From assembly GCA_003280605.1 (NCBI GenBank), contig QCEM01000016.1:1-41619 (forward strand): DNA of 41,619 nt. The letters are read 5' to 3'. The notes under the pieces were generated by a model. That model did not search any database. It saw nothing but the letters and a program-made list of their open reading frames with translations, and was not told the DNA's origin. This document shows, in pieces, positions 26,707-37,331 of this stretch. How positions within the stretch are numbered: position 1 is the stretch's first letter; every line of letters begins with the position of its first letter. A program made the translations under genes and the position numbers. This DNA comes from SAR116 cluster bacterium AG-355-O21 (GTDB lineage: Bacteria; Pseudomonadota; Alphaproteobacteria; Thalassobaculales; Thalassobaculaceae).

Positions 26707-27504
26707 TCAATGCTGGGCATTATGAATGAACAGTTGTTGGCCGGCGATTTTATAGTCATTTATCAGCGCTTTGGCGGTTGCGCCGGCCAACCATTTTTCC
26801 AAGGCTGCTGCTGCTGCCCACTTCACATGCGGGTGCCGTGACGGGTTAATGGGCAAAAACGCATATTGATTAAACAACGCCGGATCGCCTGAAAAAAGCA
26901 GCACCAATGTTCTTTTATTGCCGAAGTTTAGCCAGCTTGCCCGGTCGGCGAGGATATACGCATTCAACCCAGCAGCGGTATTCAAGCTGGCACCCATGCC
27001 CATGCCCAGCGATTTATACCAAGGATCAAAGGTTTCCGGTTGCAACGCCGCCGCCGCCCAAAGCCGGCGTTCCGTTTTATCGGTGCCGCTATCGTCGCCG
27101 CGACTAACGAAGCGGACCTTGGCGTCGGCAATGCGGCGTAAAGCCTCTTTGACGTCGCTTGCCTGTCTAATCGCGGCAGGGTCACTTGCCGGACCGATAA
27201 GCACAAAATCATTATACATGATGGGGCGGCGGTGGCTCGCAAAACCGGCGCTGACAAACGCGTCTTCAGCTGTTTTGGAATGGACCAGGACCGCATCCAC
27301 ATCGCCGGCTCGACCAAGCCTCAAGGCTTGTCCCGTGCCGACGACCAGCAATTGCACATGCAACCCAAGGTCAGCACGGATGGCGGGCAGGAGCAAATCG
27401 GAAAGGCCAGAGTTGTGAAAGCTGGTGGTCACCGCCAGGCGCATGGTTTCGGCCTGCGCCGATGCTGCAATGAAACATATCAAAAAGCTTATTAGGCGGA
27501 TCAT
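26707..27504 (-). CDS. tupA: Tungstate ABC transporter, substrate-binding protein
   Basis: 265 residues. A signal peptide (residues 1-18, cleaved after SAQA) sends it to the periplasm. The TupA signatures are strong: TTSFHNSGLSDLLLP, VGTGQALRLGRAGDVDAVLVH, MYNDFVLIGP and SRGDDSGTDKTE. These residues form the oxyanion site that prefers tungstate over molybdate. It overlaps tupC by 4 bp (ATGA) as the last gene of the B-C-A operon. A homologue for sulfate or phosphate is unlikely given the SRGDDSGTDK motif. Confidence 0.93.
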   Translation of the reverse strand: MIRLISFLICFIAASAQAETMRLAVTTSFHNSGLSDLLLPAIRADLGLHVQLLVVGTGQALRLGRAGDVDAVLVHSKTAEDAFVSAGFASHRRPIMYNDFVLIGPASDPAAIRQASDVKEALRRIADAKVRFVSRGDDSGTDKTERRLWAAAALQPETFDPWYKSLGMGMGASLNTAAGLNAYILADRASWLNFGNKRTLVLLFSGDPALFNQYAFLPINPSRHPHVKWAAAAALEKWLAGATAKALINDYKIAGQQLFIHNAQH

Positions 27505-28217
27505 TCGACAATTTCACCGGCAAAAAACGCCTGGCTTTGCGGCGTGCCGGGCGCATTGAAAATTCTTGGCGCCAGGCCTTGATCTTGTAATTGACCATTC
27601 AGTAAGAAAACCACGTCGGTGGCCAAGCGTCGGGCCTGGCCGAGGTCATGGGTGGCCATGATGATCCGGGTGCCGTTGTCAAAGGCATTACGCAACAGGG
27701 TTTCGATTTCTCGTGTGGACCGTCCGTCAAGATTGGCACATGGCTCGTCCAAGAAAAGGGTTTGCGGTTGCCGGATCAATGCCCGTGCGAGGGTGAGTTT
27801 CTGTTTTTCGCCGGCCGACAGGCGAGGTGCCTGTCGATTGAGTGCCGTCTCTAGGCCGATGCGGCCGGCCCAATCGTCCACTTTTTGTGCGATCTCCGCC
27901 CGCGGCCGACCGAGCAGTTGCAACGGATAGGCAAGATTAGCCCAGACCGAGCGGCGGAGCATGATCGGGCTCTGGAAAACAAACGCTTGCTGTTGGCGGA
28001 CCAGTGGCTCAGTGATCGGCCATGTGACCGACCCGGCGCTTAGCCGCTCGATCCCGTGTAAAACTTTTAAAAGCGTCGTCTTACCCGCCCCATTGGGACC
28101 AAGAACGATGGTGAAGCCGCTTGCCGCAAGGGCCAAGTCAATCGGCCCTAGGATGGTTTTTTGGCGGCGCTTGACCAAGGCTGCGGTCAGGGTGAGGCCA
28201 GCTTTTAGGGTCACCAT
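27501..28217 (-). CDS. tupC: Tungstate ABC transporter, ATP-binding protein
   Basis: 238 residues. Walker A is GPNGAGKT (40-47), the Q-loop is near FVFQSP (79-84), the signature is LSAGEKQ (133-139), Walker B is TLFLDEP (153-159), and the switch histidine is in MATHDLGQ. It powers import through TupB. There is no C-terminal TOBE domain, as usual for Tup and unlike ModC. It overlaps tupB by 7 bp and tupA by 4 bp, so the three genes are translated together. Confidence 0.92.
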   Translation of the reverse strand: MVTLKAGLTLTAALVKRRQKTILGPIDLALAASGFTIVLGPNGAGKTTLLKVLHGIERLSAGSVTWPITEPLVRQQQAFVFQSPIMLRRSVWANLAYPLQLLGRPRAEIAQKVDDWAGRIGLETALNRQAPRLSAGEKQKLTLARALIRQPQTLFLDEPCANLDGRSTREIETLLRNAFDNGTRIIMATHDLGQARRLATDVVFLLNGQLQDQGLAPRIFNAPGTPQSQAFFAGEIVE

Positions 28218-28915
28218 GTGCTGTCTCGCTCGGTTCGGGAAAGGGCGTGAATTGTGAAATTCACCGCCAAGGCAAGGGCGATCAGCACGAATCCCAAACC
28301 CAGCGCAAGCGCGAAGTCGCCTTTACTGGTCTCCAGGGCGATGGCTGTCGTCAAAACCCGGGTGGCATGGTCGATATTGCCACCCACGATCATGATCGCC
28401 CCGACCTCGCCAATAGCCCGGCCAAAGCCGGCCAGAGAGGCTGTGAGCAAGGTCCGTCGAGCATCCCAGATCAAGGTCATGATGCGCTGTTTTTTGGTGG
28501 TGTTCAAGGAGATCAAAAGGTCGTGATAATCGGCCCAAAGTTCGCGGATCGCTTGGTGGGTGATTGACGCAATTAGCGGTGTGATAATGATCACCTGGGC
28601 GATGATCATCGCTGTTGGCGTAAATAATAATCCGAGCACGCCAAGCGGCCCGGACCGCGAGAGCAACAGATAAACTATCAAGCCAACGACCACCGGCGGC
28701 AGGCCCATCAATGCGTTCAGACCGGCGATCGTGGCCCGCCGATAGCGAAACCGGCGGATTGCCAACCAGGTGCCAAGGGGCAATGCAATAAGTGAGGCGA
28801 TGACCAATGCCGTCAGGCTCACCTGCAGCGAGCGAAGTGTGATTTCAAGCAGATCTGTATTGAGTGTGACGATCAGCCAAAATGCTGCCTCTAAACCCGC
28901 CCAGATATCATTCAT
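28211..28915 (-). CDS. tupB: Tungstate ABC transporter, permease
   Basis: 234 residues with five or six hydrophobic segments. The cytoplasmic coupling (EAA) loop is in AGFGRAIGEVGAIMIVGGN near residues 161-179. LMGLPPVVVGLIVYLLLSR is the conserved TupB/ModB-like core. AAGGATAAA precedes the ATG. First gene of the tupBCA operon. The cargo would supply a tungsten- or molybdenum-pterin enzyme; the only such enzyme seen here is the orphan Mo-hydroxylase subunit at 18189. Confidence 0.92.
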   Translation of the reverse strand: MNDIWAGLEAAFWLIVTLNTDLLEITLRSLQVSLTALVIASLIALPLGTWLAIRRFRYRRATIAGLNALMGLPPVVVGLIVYLLLSRSGPLGVLGLLFTPTAMIIAQVIIITPLIASITHQAIRELWADYHDLLISLNTTKKQRIMTLIWDARRTLLTASLAGFGRAIGEVGAIMIVGGNIDHATRVLTTAIALETSKGDFALALGLGFVLIALALAVNFTIHALSRTERDSTW

Positions 28916-29175
28916 TTAGTTTATCCTTGGGGCTTGGGTCAGTGACAGCGCCATATCTGCATGCGGCGGGAAAATTGCCGCCAGGTGTTTTTGGTTTTGC
29001 GAAAGATCAGCATTTGTTTTTTTATAACAGACTGTTTTTGGCCGCGCGCAAACAAAGCATTGATGGTCGCGTCGCACCAGATAATTTGCCGCTGGCCGGC
29101 AGCTTTGTGATTGCCGCTTAAGCGCGCCAAACCGGAGTCAAACTTACTTGCGGGTTTGCCGATGCAGGTCGCCGG

Positions 29176-29515
29176 GTCGACCTGTCACCGAGGACTGGCG
29201 ACGTGTCCATGACTTTCGCGCAAAAGGCGCATTTGGACGGGGTTGTGATTGGGTCGACGCCCAAGGGTGGGGCGCTGCTTTGTGCCGACGAAGGGAGCAA
29301 CATGTTTCGCCAGCTCGGAACCGCTATTTTGGGTATGGTTGAGATATGAATATCTATGTTTGTTCGGTTTGCGGGCATGAACAACATGTTTTTGGCCATG
29401 GCGGTGTGACAACCGAGGTCGCTAAGCTGGGCCAATCCGTGATCACCGAAATTCTACTGCATCTTGATATTCGCAAGACCGCCGATGGCGGTACGCCCCA
29501 TTGTGGCTGAAAGGA
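29176..29515 (+). pseudogene. Decayed C-terminal fragment of Mrp/ApbC P-loop ATPase
   Basis: Frame 29176-29349 reads VDLSPRTGDVSMTFAQKAHL and then VVIGSTPKGGALLCADEG and MFRQLGTAILGMVE. This matches the Mrp block VDxPPGTGDVxLT...DGVVIVSTPQ...MFxxxxxPILGxVEN. The match continues in another frame from 29346 with YVCSVCGHEQHVFGHGG and DIRKTADGGTP, and shifts frame once more near 29499 (PIVAE). So there are two frameshifts, plus changes in conserved residues (PPG to SPR), and the N-terminal P-loop half is missing. Mrp loads and transfers Fe-S clusters; this copy cannot work. Confidence 0.82.
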
Positions 29516-30006
29516 TTTGCCGCCGCCGCAAGCATATTGCCCTGTGGCCGGATCCCCAGCCCGCTTCGGGTGGCGTGAAACAGCACGAAAACTGCATCGG
29601 CGGGGCGGCACGTGCAGCACGCGCGATGCAGGCCTCTCATCGATATCATGGGGGGTGAAACCACCTTTGCTCTCAATAATATTAGCCCCATAACGTTGGC
29701 TTTTCCCGGTCAGTCGGTGTGGCGTGACGCTGCTGCATTTGCGTGCCTGTGCGGGTTCGCTCGCCGAGGCGTGGGTTTGGGAGATGGTTTTTTATTTTGT
29801 GCCCGTGCTGTCGCGAAAAGCGCCGGCCACAGTCCTTTGCCAATGAATGCGATCCGCATGTGAAGGTTACCTCTTTTAGTGCTGCGTGGTGCGGGTGTTC
29901 CGGAACATGGTGTTTACCCTCTGCCATCTTCAACAAAATGCGATTGCGAATTAATCGCAAATATATCAACTGTCATCAGTGATGCAAGTAAGAAGCGTTC
30001 GCATTT

Positions 30007-30090
30007 GCAAGTGGGTGGAAAACATGCAGTTGGATGGAAAACATGCAAGTAGGTGGAAAACATGCAGATGGATGGAAAACATGCAGGTGG
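30007..30090 (+). repeat. 19-bp tandem repeat array (4.4 copies)
   Basis: Four full units of 19 bp and a partial fifth, consensus GCARNTRGRTGGAAAACAT. The TGGAAAACATGCA core is invariant in every full unit; only positions 4-9 vary. It starts 275 bp upstream of the piuC-type gene. Units are directly adjoining with no spacers, so this is not a CRISPR. Function unknown; repeats of this size and order resemble iterons or clustered regulator sites. Confidence 0.85.
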
Positions 30091-30281
30091 TGGGCGCATT
30101 ATTGGCCCTGACACGGTTTGCTTTGAAACCGCCAGATGAGCCGCCCCCGATGAAACTGTGCTTGACGGGCCGACACAGCGGCGATTTAAGATGTGGGCAT
30201 CAATAAGCCGTCGGTCATTCATGCGAACAAGCGCGCAGGCGGTATTTTGGCCCGAAACCACAGAGACTATAGGTTGCCGGT

Positions 30282-30944
30282 ATGCTCCAATTAGCGCAGT
30301 TTCTTTCGCCCGAGCAGCTTGCCGAGATTCGGCAAAAACTCGCTGGTGCTCATTTTGAGGATGGGCAGGTGTCGAGCGGCAAAAAAACCAAACAAAACCT
30401 ACAATTAGACCAAAACGATGCAGCTGCTGATTTTTGTGCGAACCTGCTGACGCGACGTTTGTTGGAGGTTGATTTATTCACCAACTACGCCTTGCCGTCG
30501 GCCATTCGCGTGCCACTGGTGAGCTTGTATGTCAGCGGCATGTCATATCCTGATCATGTCGATGCACCAATCATGGGCAAAGCACTTAATCAACAGACAC
30601 GATCGGACCTGTCCGTCACGGTATTTTTGAGCGATATCGACAGTTATGATGGCGGCGAGCTTATTCTGCGAACGGCGACCGGTAATCGATCGGTGAAACT
30701 GGACGCAGGCGGCCTGGTTGCCTACCCGACCAGTTACATTCATCACGTCACGCCGGTCACACGCGGCGAACGTCTGGCGATTGTCACCTGGATTCAAAGT
30801 AAAGTTCAGGACCACGAGCAGCGGCAGATCCTTTATGATTTCCTTGTCAATTTAGCAGCTTTGCCGGCAGATACTGATCCGCAGGTTAGGTTGCGGATGC
30901 AGCATATCTACGCGCGCTTACTTCAAAGCTGGGCGCGCTTTTAA
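30282..30944 (+). CDS. PiuC-type Fe(II)/2-oxoglutarate dioxygenase (PKHD-type hydroxylase)
   Basis: 220 residues, normal for the family. The iron ligands are His92-x-Asp94 (YPDHVDAPIM) and a distal His at 154 (SYIHHVTPVTRGER); the Arg of GERLAIVTW binds 2-oxoglutarate. YDGGELIL is also conserved. Homologues are often iron-regulated and placed with TonB-dependent siderophore receptors, but none is adjacent here. A modest ribosome site (AGG) lies before the ATG. Standing alone beside a decayed region, it may be the survivor of a larger locus. Confidence 0.87.
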   Translation: MLQLAQFLSPEQLAEIRQKLAGAHFEDGQVSSGKKTKQNLQLDQNDAAADFCANLLTRRLLEVDLFTNYALPSAIRVPLVSLYVSGMSYPDHVDAPIMGKALNQQTRSDLSVTVFLSDIDSYDGGELILRTATGNRSVKLDAGGLVAYPTSYIHHVTPVTRGERLAIVTWIQSKVQDHEQRQILYDFLVNLAALPADTDPQVRLRMQHIYARLLQSWARF

Positions 30945-32421
<1,477 letters not shown>

Positions 32422-32563
32422 TGAGCTGGCCGGCGGCAAGTGTGATGAATGATCGGGGTGCAAAGGCTGTGACAGTGCCCTGCCGCTCTTGCGGCGATGT
32501 GGACGGGGGTCGCACTGCGAAACAGGCAGAACAGACAGCTGCCGGAATGGAAGGGAACAGCAA

Positions 32564-33289
<726 letters not shown>

Positions 33290-33291
33290 GC

Positions 33292-33891
33292 ATGGTCCAA
33301 TCACTGCAATACTTAAAGGAAACAGCCTCGCAAACAGCCGGTCCTTTTGTTCACATTGGGTTGGCGCCAGGCGATGCCGGATTTGACATTTACCGGGCAG
33401 AATTGGGCCGCGACATCACAGGCCCGCAGGCACAGGGCACGCCCATCACCGTTCGCGGTGTTGTCACCGATGGCACCGGCGCACCTGTTAAGGATGTGCT
33501 GATCGAGATTTGGCAAGCCAACGCGGCGGGGATTTATCCTGGTGCCTGCCAGGTTCAAGACGGTTTCCGTGGCTGGGGTCGCGTGATCCCGGATTTCGAC
33601 ACCGGCGAATGGTCTTTTGAGACCGTGAAACCTGGTCCCGTCATCGGTCGTGATGGCCGCATGATGACGCCACATATCAATTTCTGGCTTGTCGCCAGAG
33701 GGATCAACACAGGTCTTAACACGCGGCTGTATTTCGACGATGAGCCGGCGGCCAACGCTAGTGACCCGGTGTTGAACTTGATCGAACAGCCGCATCGGCG
33801 GCAAACGCTGATCGCGACCAAGGACGCGGCCGGCTATCGCTTGGATATCTGCCTGCAGGGCGAGAATGAGACGGTGTTTCTTGGTGTTTAA
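33292..33891 (+). CDS. pcaG: Protocatechuate 3,4-dioxygenase alpha subunit
   Basis: 199 residues from the ATG at 33292, preceded by GGAGGGG; it starts 2 bp after the pcaH stop. Family features: ASQTAGPFVHIGLAP at the N-terminus, VRGVVTDGTGAPVKDVLIEIWQANAAG, then PHINFWLVARGINTGLNTRLYF. The alpha subunit shares the fold with PcaH but lacks iron ligands and shapes the substrate pocket. Its own frame is intact, which contrasts with the disrupted pcaH beside it. Confidence 0.93.
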   Translation: MVQSLQYLKETASQTAGPFVHIGLAPGDAGFDIYRAELGRDITGPQAQGTPITVRGVVTDGTGAPVKDVLIEIWQANAAGIYPGACQVQDGFRGWGRVIPDFDTGEWSFETVKPGPVIGRDGRMMTPHINFWLVARGINTGLNTRLYFDDEPAANASDPVLNLIEQPHRRQTLIATKDAAGYRLDICLQGENETVFLGV

Positions 33892-33926
33892 CCGCAGGCA
33901 ATTCACGACCCTTGGGCAGGGCAGCG

Positions 33927-34997
33927 GTGAGTGATGTCTTCAGCCATCCCTGGTTTGGTGGGCTGTTTGCAGACCCGGAGATCGAACATATTTGGTCGGC
34001 GGAGCGGCAACTCGCGCATATGCTGGCATTTGAGGCCGCGTATTCTCGTGCCTTAGGCAAGGCCGGTGTGGTTGACGTCGATACCGCGACATCGGCGGCT
34101 GATATGATCGAGGCGTTCAAACCGGATATGGCAGACTTGCGCAAAGGGACAGAAATTGACGGCTTGCCGGTCCCGGCATTGGTCAGACAGTTGAAGCATT
34201 CAGCCGGCCCGTTGCTGCCGGCTGTTCACGCCGGGACGACCTCACAAGATGTATTGGACACCGCATTGGCACTTACTTTGCGCAGCGTCATGGACCTTTT
34301 GGCTGAGCGCTTAACCACGCTGATAAGCGAACTTAACAGGCTGAACGAAGCTTTTGGCAGCAATGCATTGATGGGACGGACGCGCATGCAGGCGGCGTTG
34401 CCGATCACCGTTGGCGATCGGATTGCGACCTGGCGTTCGCCGCTCGAGGGTCACCACGATCGGGTAAACTACCTGCGGCCAATGGTGGCGCGTATTCAGC
34501 TTGGCGGTGCGGTCGGTGATCGCCGGCCCCTAGGTGATAACAGTGCAGCTATGGCAGACTTTATGGCCGCCGCGCTTGGCCTTCAGCGGTCCGATACGGT
34601 GTGGCATTCAACCCGCGAGAACATCACCGAATTTGCCGACCTTTTGTCCCTTATCTCAGGGTCGCTGGGCAAGCTTGGGCAGGATATTTGCCTGATGGCG
34701 CAACAGGGATTAGATGAAATTAAGCTGTCAGGTGGCGGTGGGTCGTCAGCGATGCCGCACAAACAAAATCCCATCTTGGCGGAACTGTTGGTTACCTTGG
34801 CGCGTTTCAATGCGACGCAGATTTCCGGCATGCACCAAGCGTTGGTTCATGAACAAGAACGTTCCGGCAATGCTTGGGCGCTGGAATGGATGATCCTGCC
34901 GCCGATGACACAGGCCACGGCACGGGCACTATCGGCAAGTATTGAGATGTGCGCGCGAATCACGTCGATTGGCGGGGTGCAAACCGAACAGCCGTAA
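33927..34997 (+). CDS. pcaB: 3-carboxy-cis,cis-muconate cycloisomerase
   Basis: 356 residues from a GTG at 33927 (AGGGC upstream); an earlier TTG at 33912 has no ribosome site. The fumarase/aspartase signature is GGSSAMPHKQNP near residue 270. HAGTTSQDVLDTALAL (about 105-120) carries the first conserved helix, and GRTRMQAALPI the second. The enzyme closes 3-carboxymuconate to 4-carboxymuconolactone. It is 35 bp after pcaG and follows the same direction; frame intact. Confidence 0.92.
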   Translation: MSDVFSHPWFGGLFADPEIEHIWSAERQLAHMLAFEAAYSRALGKAGVVDVDTATSAADMIEAFKPDMADLRKGTEIDGLPVPALVRQLKHSAGPLLPAVHAGTTSQDVLDTALALTLRSVMDLLAERLTTLISELNRLNEAFGSNALMGRTRMQAALPITVGDRIATWRSPLEGHHDRVNYLRPMVARIQLGGAVGDRRPLGDNSAAMADFMAAALGLQRSDTVWHSTRENITEFADLLSLISGSLGKLGQDICLMAQQGLDEIKLSGGGGSSAMPHKQNPILAELLVTLARFNATQISGMHQALVHEQERSGNAWALEWMILPPMTQATARALSASIEMCARITSIGGVQTEQP

Positions 34998-35047
34998 GCC
35001 TGGCTTGATGGCGAGTTGGCGAATACCTGGCATACCGTGCCGGCAGG

Positions 35048-35845
35048 TTACGCCAACCCCAGAAGAAAGTTGCGCATCAGGGTGTTAAAACGCTCGGGAT
35101 GTTCAAGTGAGGCCAGGTGTTGCGCCGGTTCAAGCCAATGCAGCTGACAATCGGGGATCAGCCGGGCCATTTTTTCCGAGACCTCGCGCGGGGCACCAGG
35201 GTCGTCCGGTGTTGCGATTACCATCGCCGGCACCTGAATTGTGCTCAGCCGATCAGTTGTGTCCAAGGCACACATGGCAGCCGATGCTGCATCGAAGCTT
35301 GCTGGTGTGAAACGACTGATCGCTTCTGCCATATACAGATAGCCTGGGATTTGGTTTTCCGCCGCCGCCGACGTGAACCAGCGTTTTAACAGCGGCGCTT
35401 GGATTGCCGTGATGCCGTTATCGATGGCGGTACGGGCGCGTTCTCGCCACATCTCAGTTTGCGCGTCGGTATACTCACAGGTGGAGTTCACCAGCGTCAG
35501 CGAAGCCAGCTTTTGTGGGTATTCCAAAGCGAATGTTTGGGCGATCTGACCGCCTAACGACACCCCACAGAAGTGTACTTTTGCAATTCCCAATGCGTCA
35601 CATAACCCGGCAACGTCGGCTGCCAGCATTTCCAAGGTGTAAGGTCCAACGGGCGTGTCACTATGACCGTGTCCGCGGGTGTCATAGCGGAGGATTTGAA
35701 AGCCATCAAAGGCCGCCATATGCAAATCCCAGTAATGATGATCAGATGCGAAACAATGGTTCAGGCAAACAACCGGCGCCTCACGCGGACCGGTGAGCTC
35801 ATAGAACATGTTGATTTCGCCAGTCTTGATAATGCCAGAGGCCAT
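35048..35845 (-). CDS. pcaD: 3-oxoadipate enol-lactonase
   Basis: 265 residues from the ATG at 35845 (GAAGG 8 bp upstream); an in-frame ATG at 35860 is possible. An alpha/beta hydrolase: LNHCFASDHHYWD forms the oxyanion region, RYDTRGHGHSD follows, the nucleophile Ser is in GVSLGGQ, the acid Asp in TPDDPGAP, and the catalytic His in PAQHLAS. MAEAIS and CALDTTD fit PcaD. It opens the enol-lactone to 3-oxoadipate. It is convergent with pcaB (50 bp), so it needs its own promoter. pcaC is not present. Confidence 0.88.
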   Translation of the reverse strand: MASGIIKTGEINMFYELTGPREAPVVCLNHCFASDHHYWDLHMAAFDGFQILRYDTRGHGHSDTPVGPYTLEMLAADVAGLCDALGIAKVHFCGVSLGGQIAQTFALEYPQKLASLTLVNSTCEYTDAQTEMWRERARTAIDNGITAIQAPLLKRWFTSAAAENQIPGYLYMAEAISRFTPASFDAASAAMCALDTTDRLSTIQVPAMVIATPDDPGAPREVSEKMARLIPDCQLHWLEPAQHLASLEHPERFNTLMRNFLLGLA

Positions 35846-35936
35846 TGCCTTAACCTTCATTAAAATATTGATTTAGAATGATTTTATATGTTGCTTGGGG
35901 GAGCCCAATCAGCTTTTTAAGGCTCGCTGTATATGC

Positions 35937-36347
35937 TCATTTCGGCGGCGGTAATCGCTCAAAACTGGCGACGCCCTCGGGGAGAATATGGAAGGGCCGC
36001 TGATCGATACAGAAAATTGCGGTTTCAGGCTTAAACCATGTGTCGTCATCCAGCGTGCCAACTTTTAGTACCAGCATGCCCGGTCTTGGTGGGCTTTTGA
36101 CACAAACATGGGTCCCGCAATTGGCGCAGAAATATCGCACCCGCGGCGTCGCCAAGTCATCACGCTGGAAGGTTTCTGGCGTGCCTTTTGTCCAACGAAA
36201 GTTCGCTTCTGAAATCACCACCGAAGCATTGGCCAAACCGCCGGACAAATAACGACATTCGCGGCAGTGACACAGCAACTGCGACTGAATGGGGCCGTCG
36301 AACTCATATGCAAGGTCGCCGCAGTAACATCTACCGGAATGGGTCAT
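35937..36347 (-). CDS. GFA (glutathione-dependent formaldehyde-activating) family protein
   Basis: 136 residues with the zinc-binding cysteines of the GFA/CENP-V fold in order: GRCYCGDL (7-9), CHCRECRYLSGG, and FCANCGTHV. The C-terminal strand has DQRPFHILPEG. The family includes S-hydroxymethylglutathione synthase, but most members have no proven reaction. The ribosome site is weak. It is followed on the same strand by pcaD, 76 bp away, and divergent from the RidA-like gene. Confidence 0.88.
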   Translation of the reverse strand: MTHSGRCYCGDLAYEFDGPIQSQLLCHCRECRYLSGGLANASVVISEANFRWTKGTPETFQRDDLATPRVRYFCANCGTHVCVKSPPRPGMLVLKVGTLDDDTWFKPETAIFCIDQRPFHILPEGVASFERLPPPK

Positions 36348-36584
36348 GGGATGGCTATCTTTCTAAAATAATCGATACGGCCAGATATCTAAAAGAAATT
36401 TGGCGTAGAAATCAAACACCTCATTCAGTAAGACGGTGGCCGATTGTGTTCGGATCGGGCACAAAAAAGCGGCTGCGGGCGGGCAATCAGGCGCACCAGG
36501 GCCGTGGTTTGAAGTTTTGGTTGCGCGGTATCAACGCCGCTGTGCAAGATGACGGCCGTCACGAAATAAACCGAGAGATGCCAG

Positions 36585-37331
36585 ATGAGCGCTGCCGATT
36601 TTCAGCCTGGGGGTTACAGGTTTGTCCCCGGAGTCTTCCAATATTCCGCCGGCGTCGCGGCAATGCCGGGATATCGCATGCGCCGGGTACAATTCCGGCG
36701 GCCGCTGCCGCTTGCTGACGGCTTCGCGCACGCTCAGGCCATCATCGCGGCGGCAGGACGGCCACTGACGGCGTTTTGTGCCTGTGAATTGCGGTCACCC
36801 GGGCAATTCACCGAAGATGGTTTCCAACGGTTTAATAGTCATTATGTGGACACCCTTTCGGACTGGGGGATTTTCGATGGGGCGACCAATCCAGTGGCGC
36901 GCAGTAATGTTTGCCCGGTGGTCAACGGCCCCTCGGAGCCGTCGTTCTACGCCTTTACCTTCACGGTCGCCGGCGACGAGGCGCAGCCTTCGTTCGTGGT
37001 CGCCGGCGGGGCCGAATGTCCCGAGGGCCTTGGCAATTATCGTGACAATATTATCCGCCGAGGCGATCTGAGTGATGATGCCATGCTCGAAAAGGCGCGG
37101 TTTGTGCTGACCGAGATGGAGCGCCGCCTTAGCGTGCTTGGTGCCGGCTTGGCCGACGTGACCGCGACCCAGATCTATACCGTGCACAACATTCATCCTT
37201 TCCTGGCCGACGAGATTGTCGCCCGCGGCGCGGCCCCGGCCGGCGTCACCTGGTATTTTGATCGGCCGCCGGTGGTTGATCTTGAATTTGAGATGGATTG
37301 CCGCGGCGTGCATGAGGAGTTGGTGGTCTGA
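36585..37331 (+). CDS. RidA/YjgF-like two-domain protein
   Basis: 248 residues, about twice the normal RidA length. The second half has the RidA pattern (RFVLTEMERRLSVLGAGLADVTATQIYTV). The first half shows a similar but weaker pattern (YSAGVAAMP, then FAHAQAIIAAAGRPLTAFCA and NSHYVDTL), so it may be a fused tandem repeat of the domain. RidA enzymes hydrolyse reactive imines or enamines made by PLP enzymes; the usual catalytic Arg is not clearly identified here. GAGAG precedes the ATG. GC content is clearly higher than in neighbouring genes. Confidence 0.72.
   Translation: MSAADFQPGGYRFVPGVFQYSAGVAAMPGYRMRRVQFRRPLPLADGFAHAQAIIAAAGRPLTAFCACELRSPGQFTEDGFQRFNSHYVDTLSDWGIFDGATNPVARSNVCPVVNGPSEPSFYAFTFTVAGDEAQPSFVVAGGAECPEGLGNYRDNIIRRGDLSDDAMLEKARFVLTEMERRLSVLGAGLADVTATQIYTVHNIHPFLADEIVARGAAPAGVTWYFDRPPVVDLEFEMDCRGVHEELVV

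Larger units (their letters stand above)
28916..30281. other. Long gene-poor region with decayed sequence
   Basis: 1,366 bp between divergent tupB and piuC. It contains the mrp remnant (29176-29515) and the 19-bp repeat array (30007-30090). A minus-strand frame begins MRIAFIGKG at about 29862 with AGAGG upstream but loses any similarity after ten residues. The rest is unassigned. It looks like former coding DNA rather than a regulatory desert. Confidence 0.55.

Noticed and set aside
29682..29862. Minus-strand frame starting MRIAFIGKG
   Set aside because: The first ten residues look like a nucleotide-binding strand, but the rest is basic low-complexity sequence without a Rossmann pattern.
30007..30090. 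CRISPR array
   Set aside because: The units directly adjoin with no unique spacers and are only 19 bp; no cas genes nearby.
33313..33906. 197-codon minus-strand frame across pcaG
   Set aside because: Antisense to an intact pcaG; no family motifs or ribosome site.
36188..36718. 176-codon plus-strand frame
   Set aside because: Runs from antisense of the GFA gene through the spacer into the RidA-like gene; low-complexity, Arg-rich translation typical of noncoding frames.
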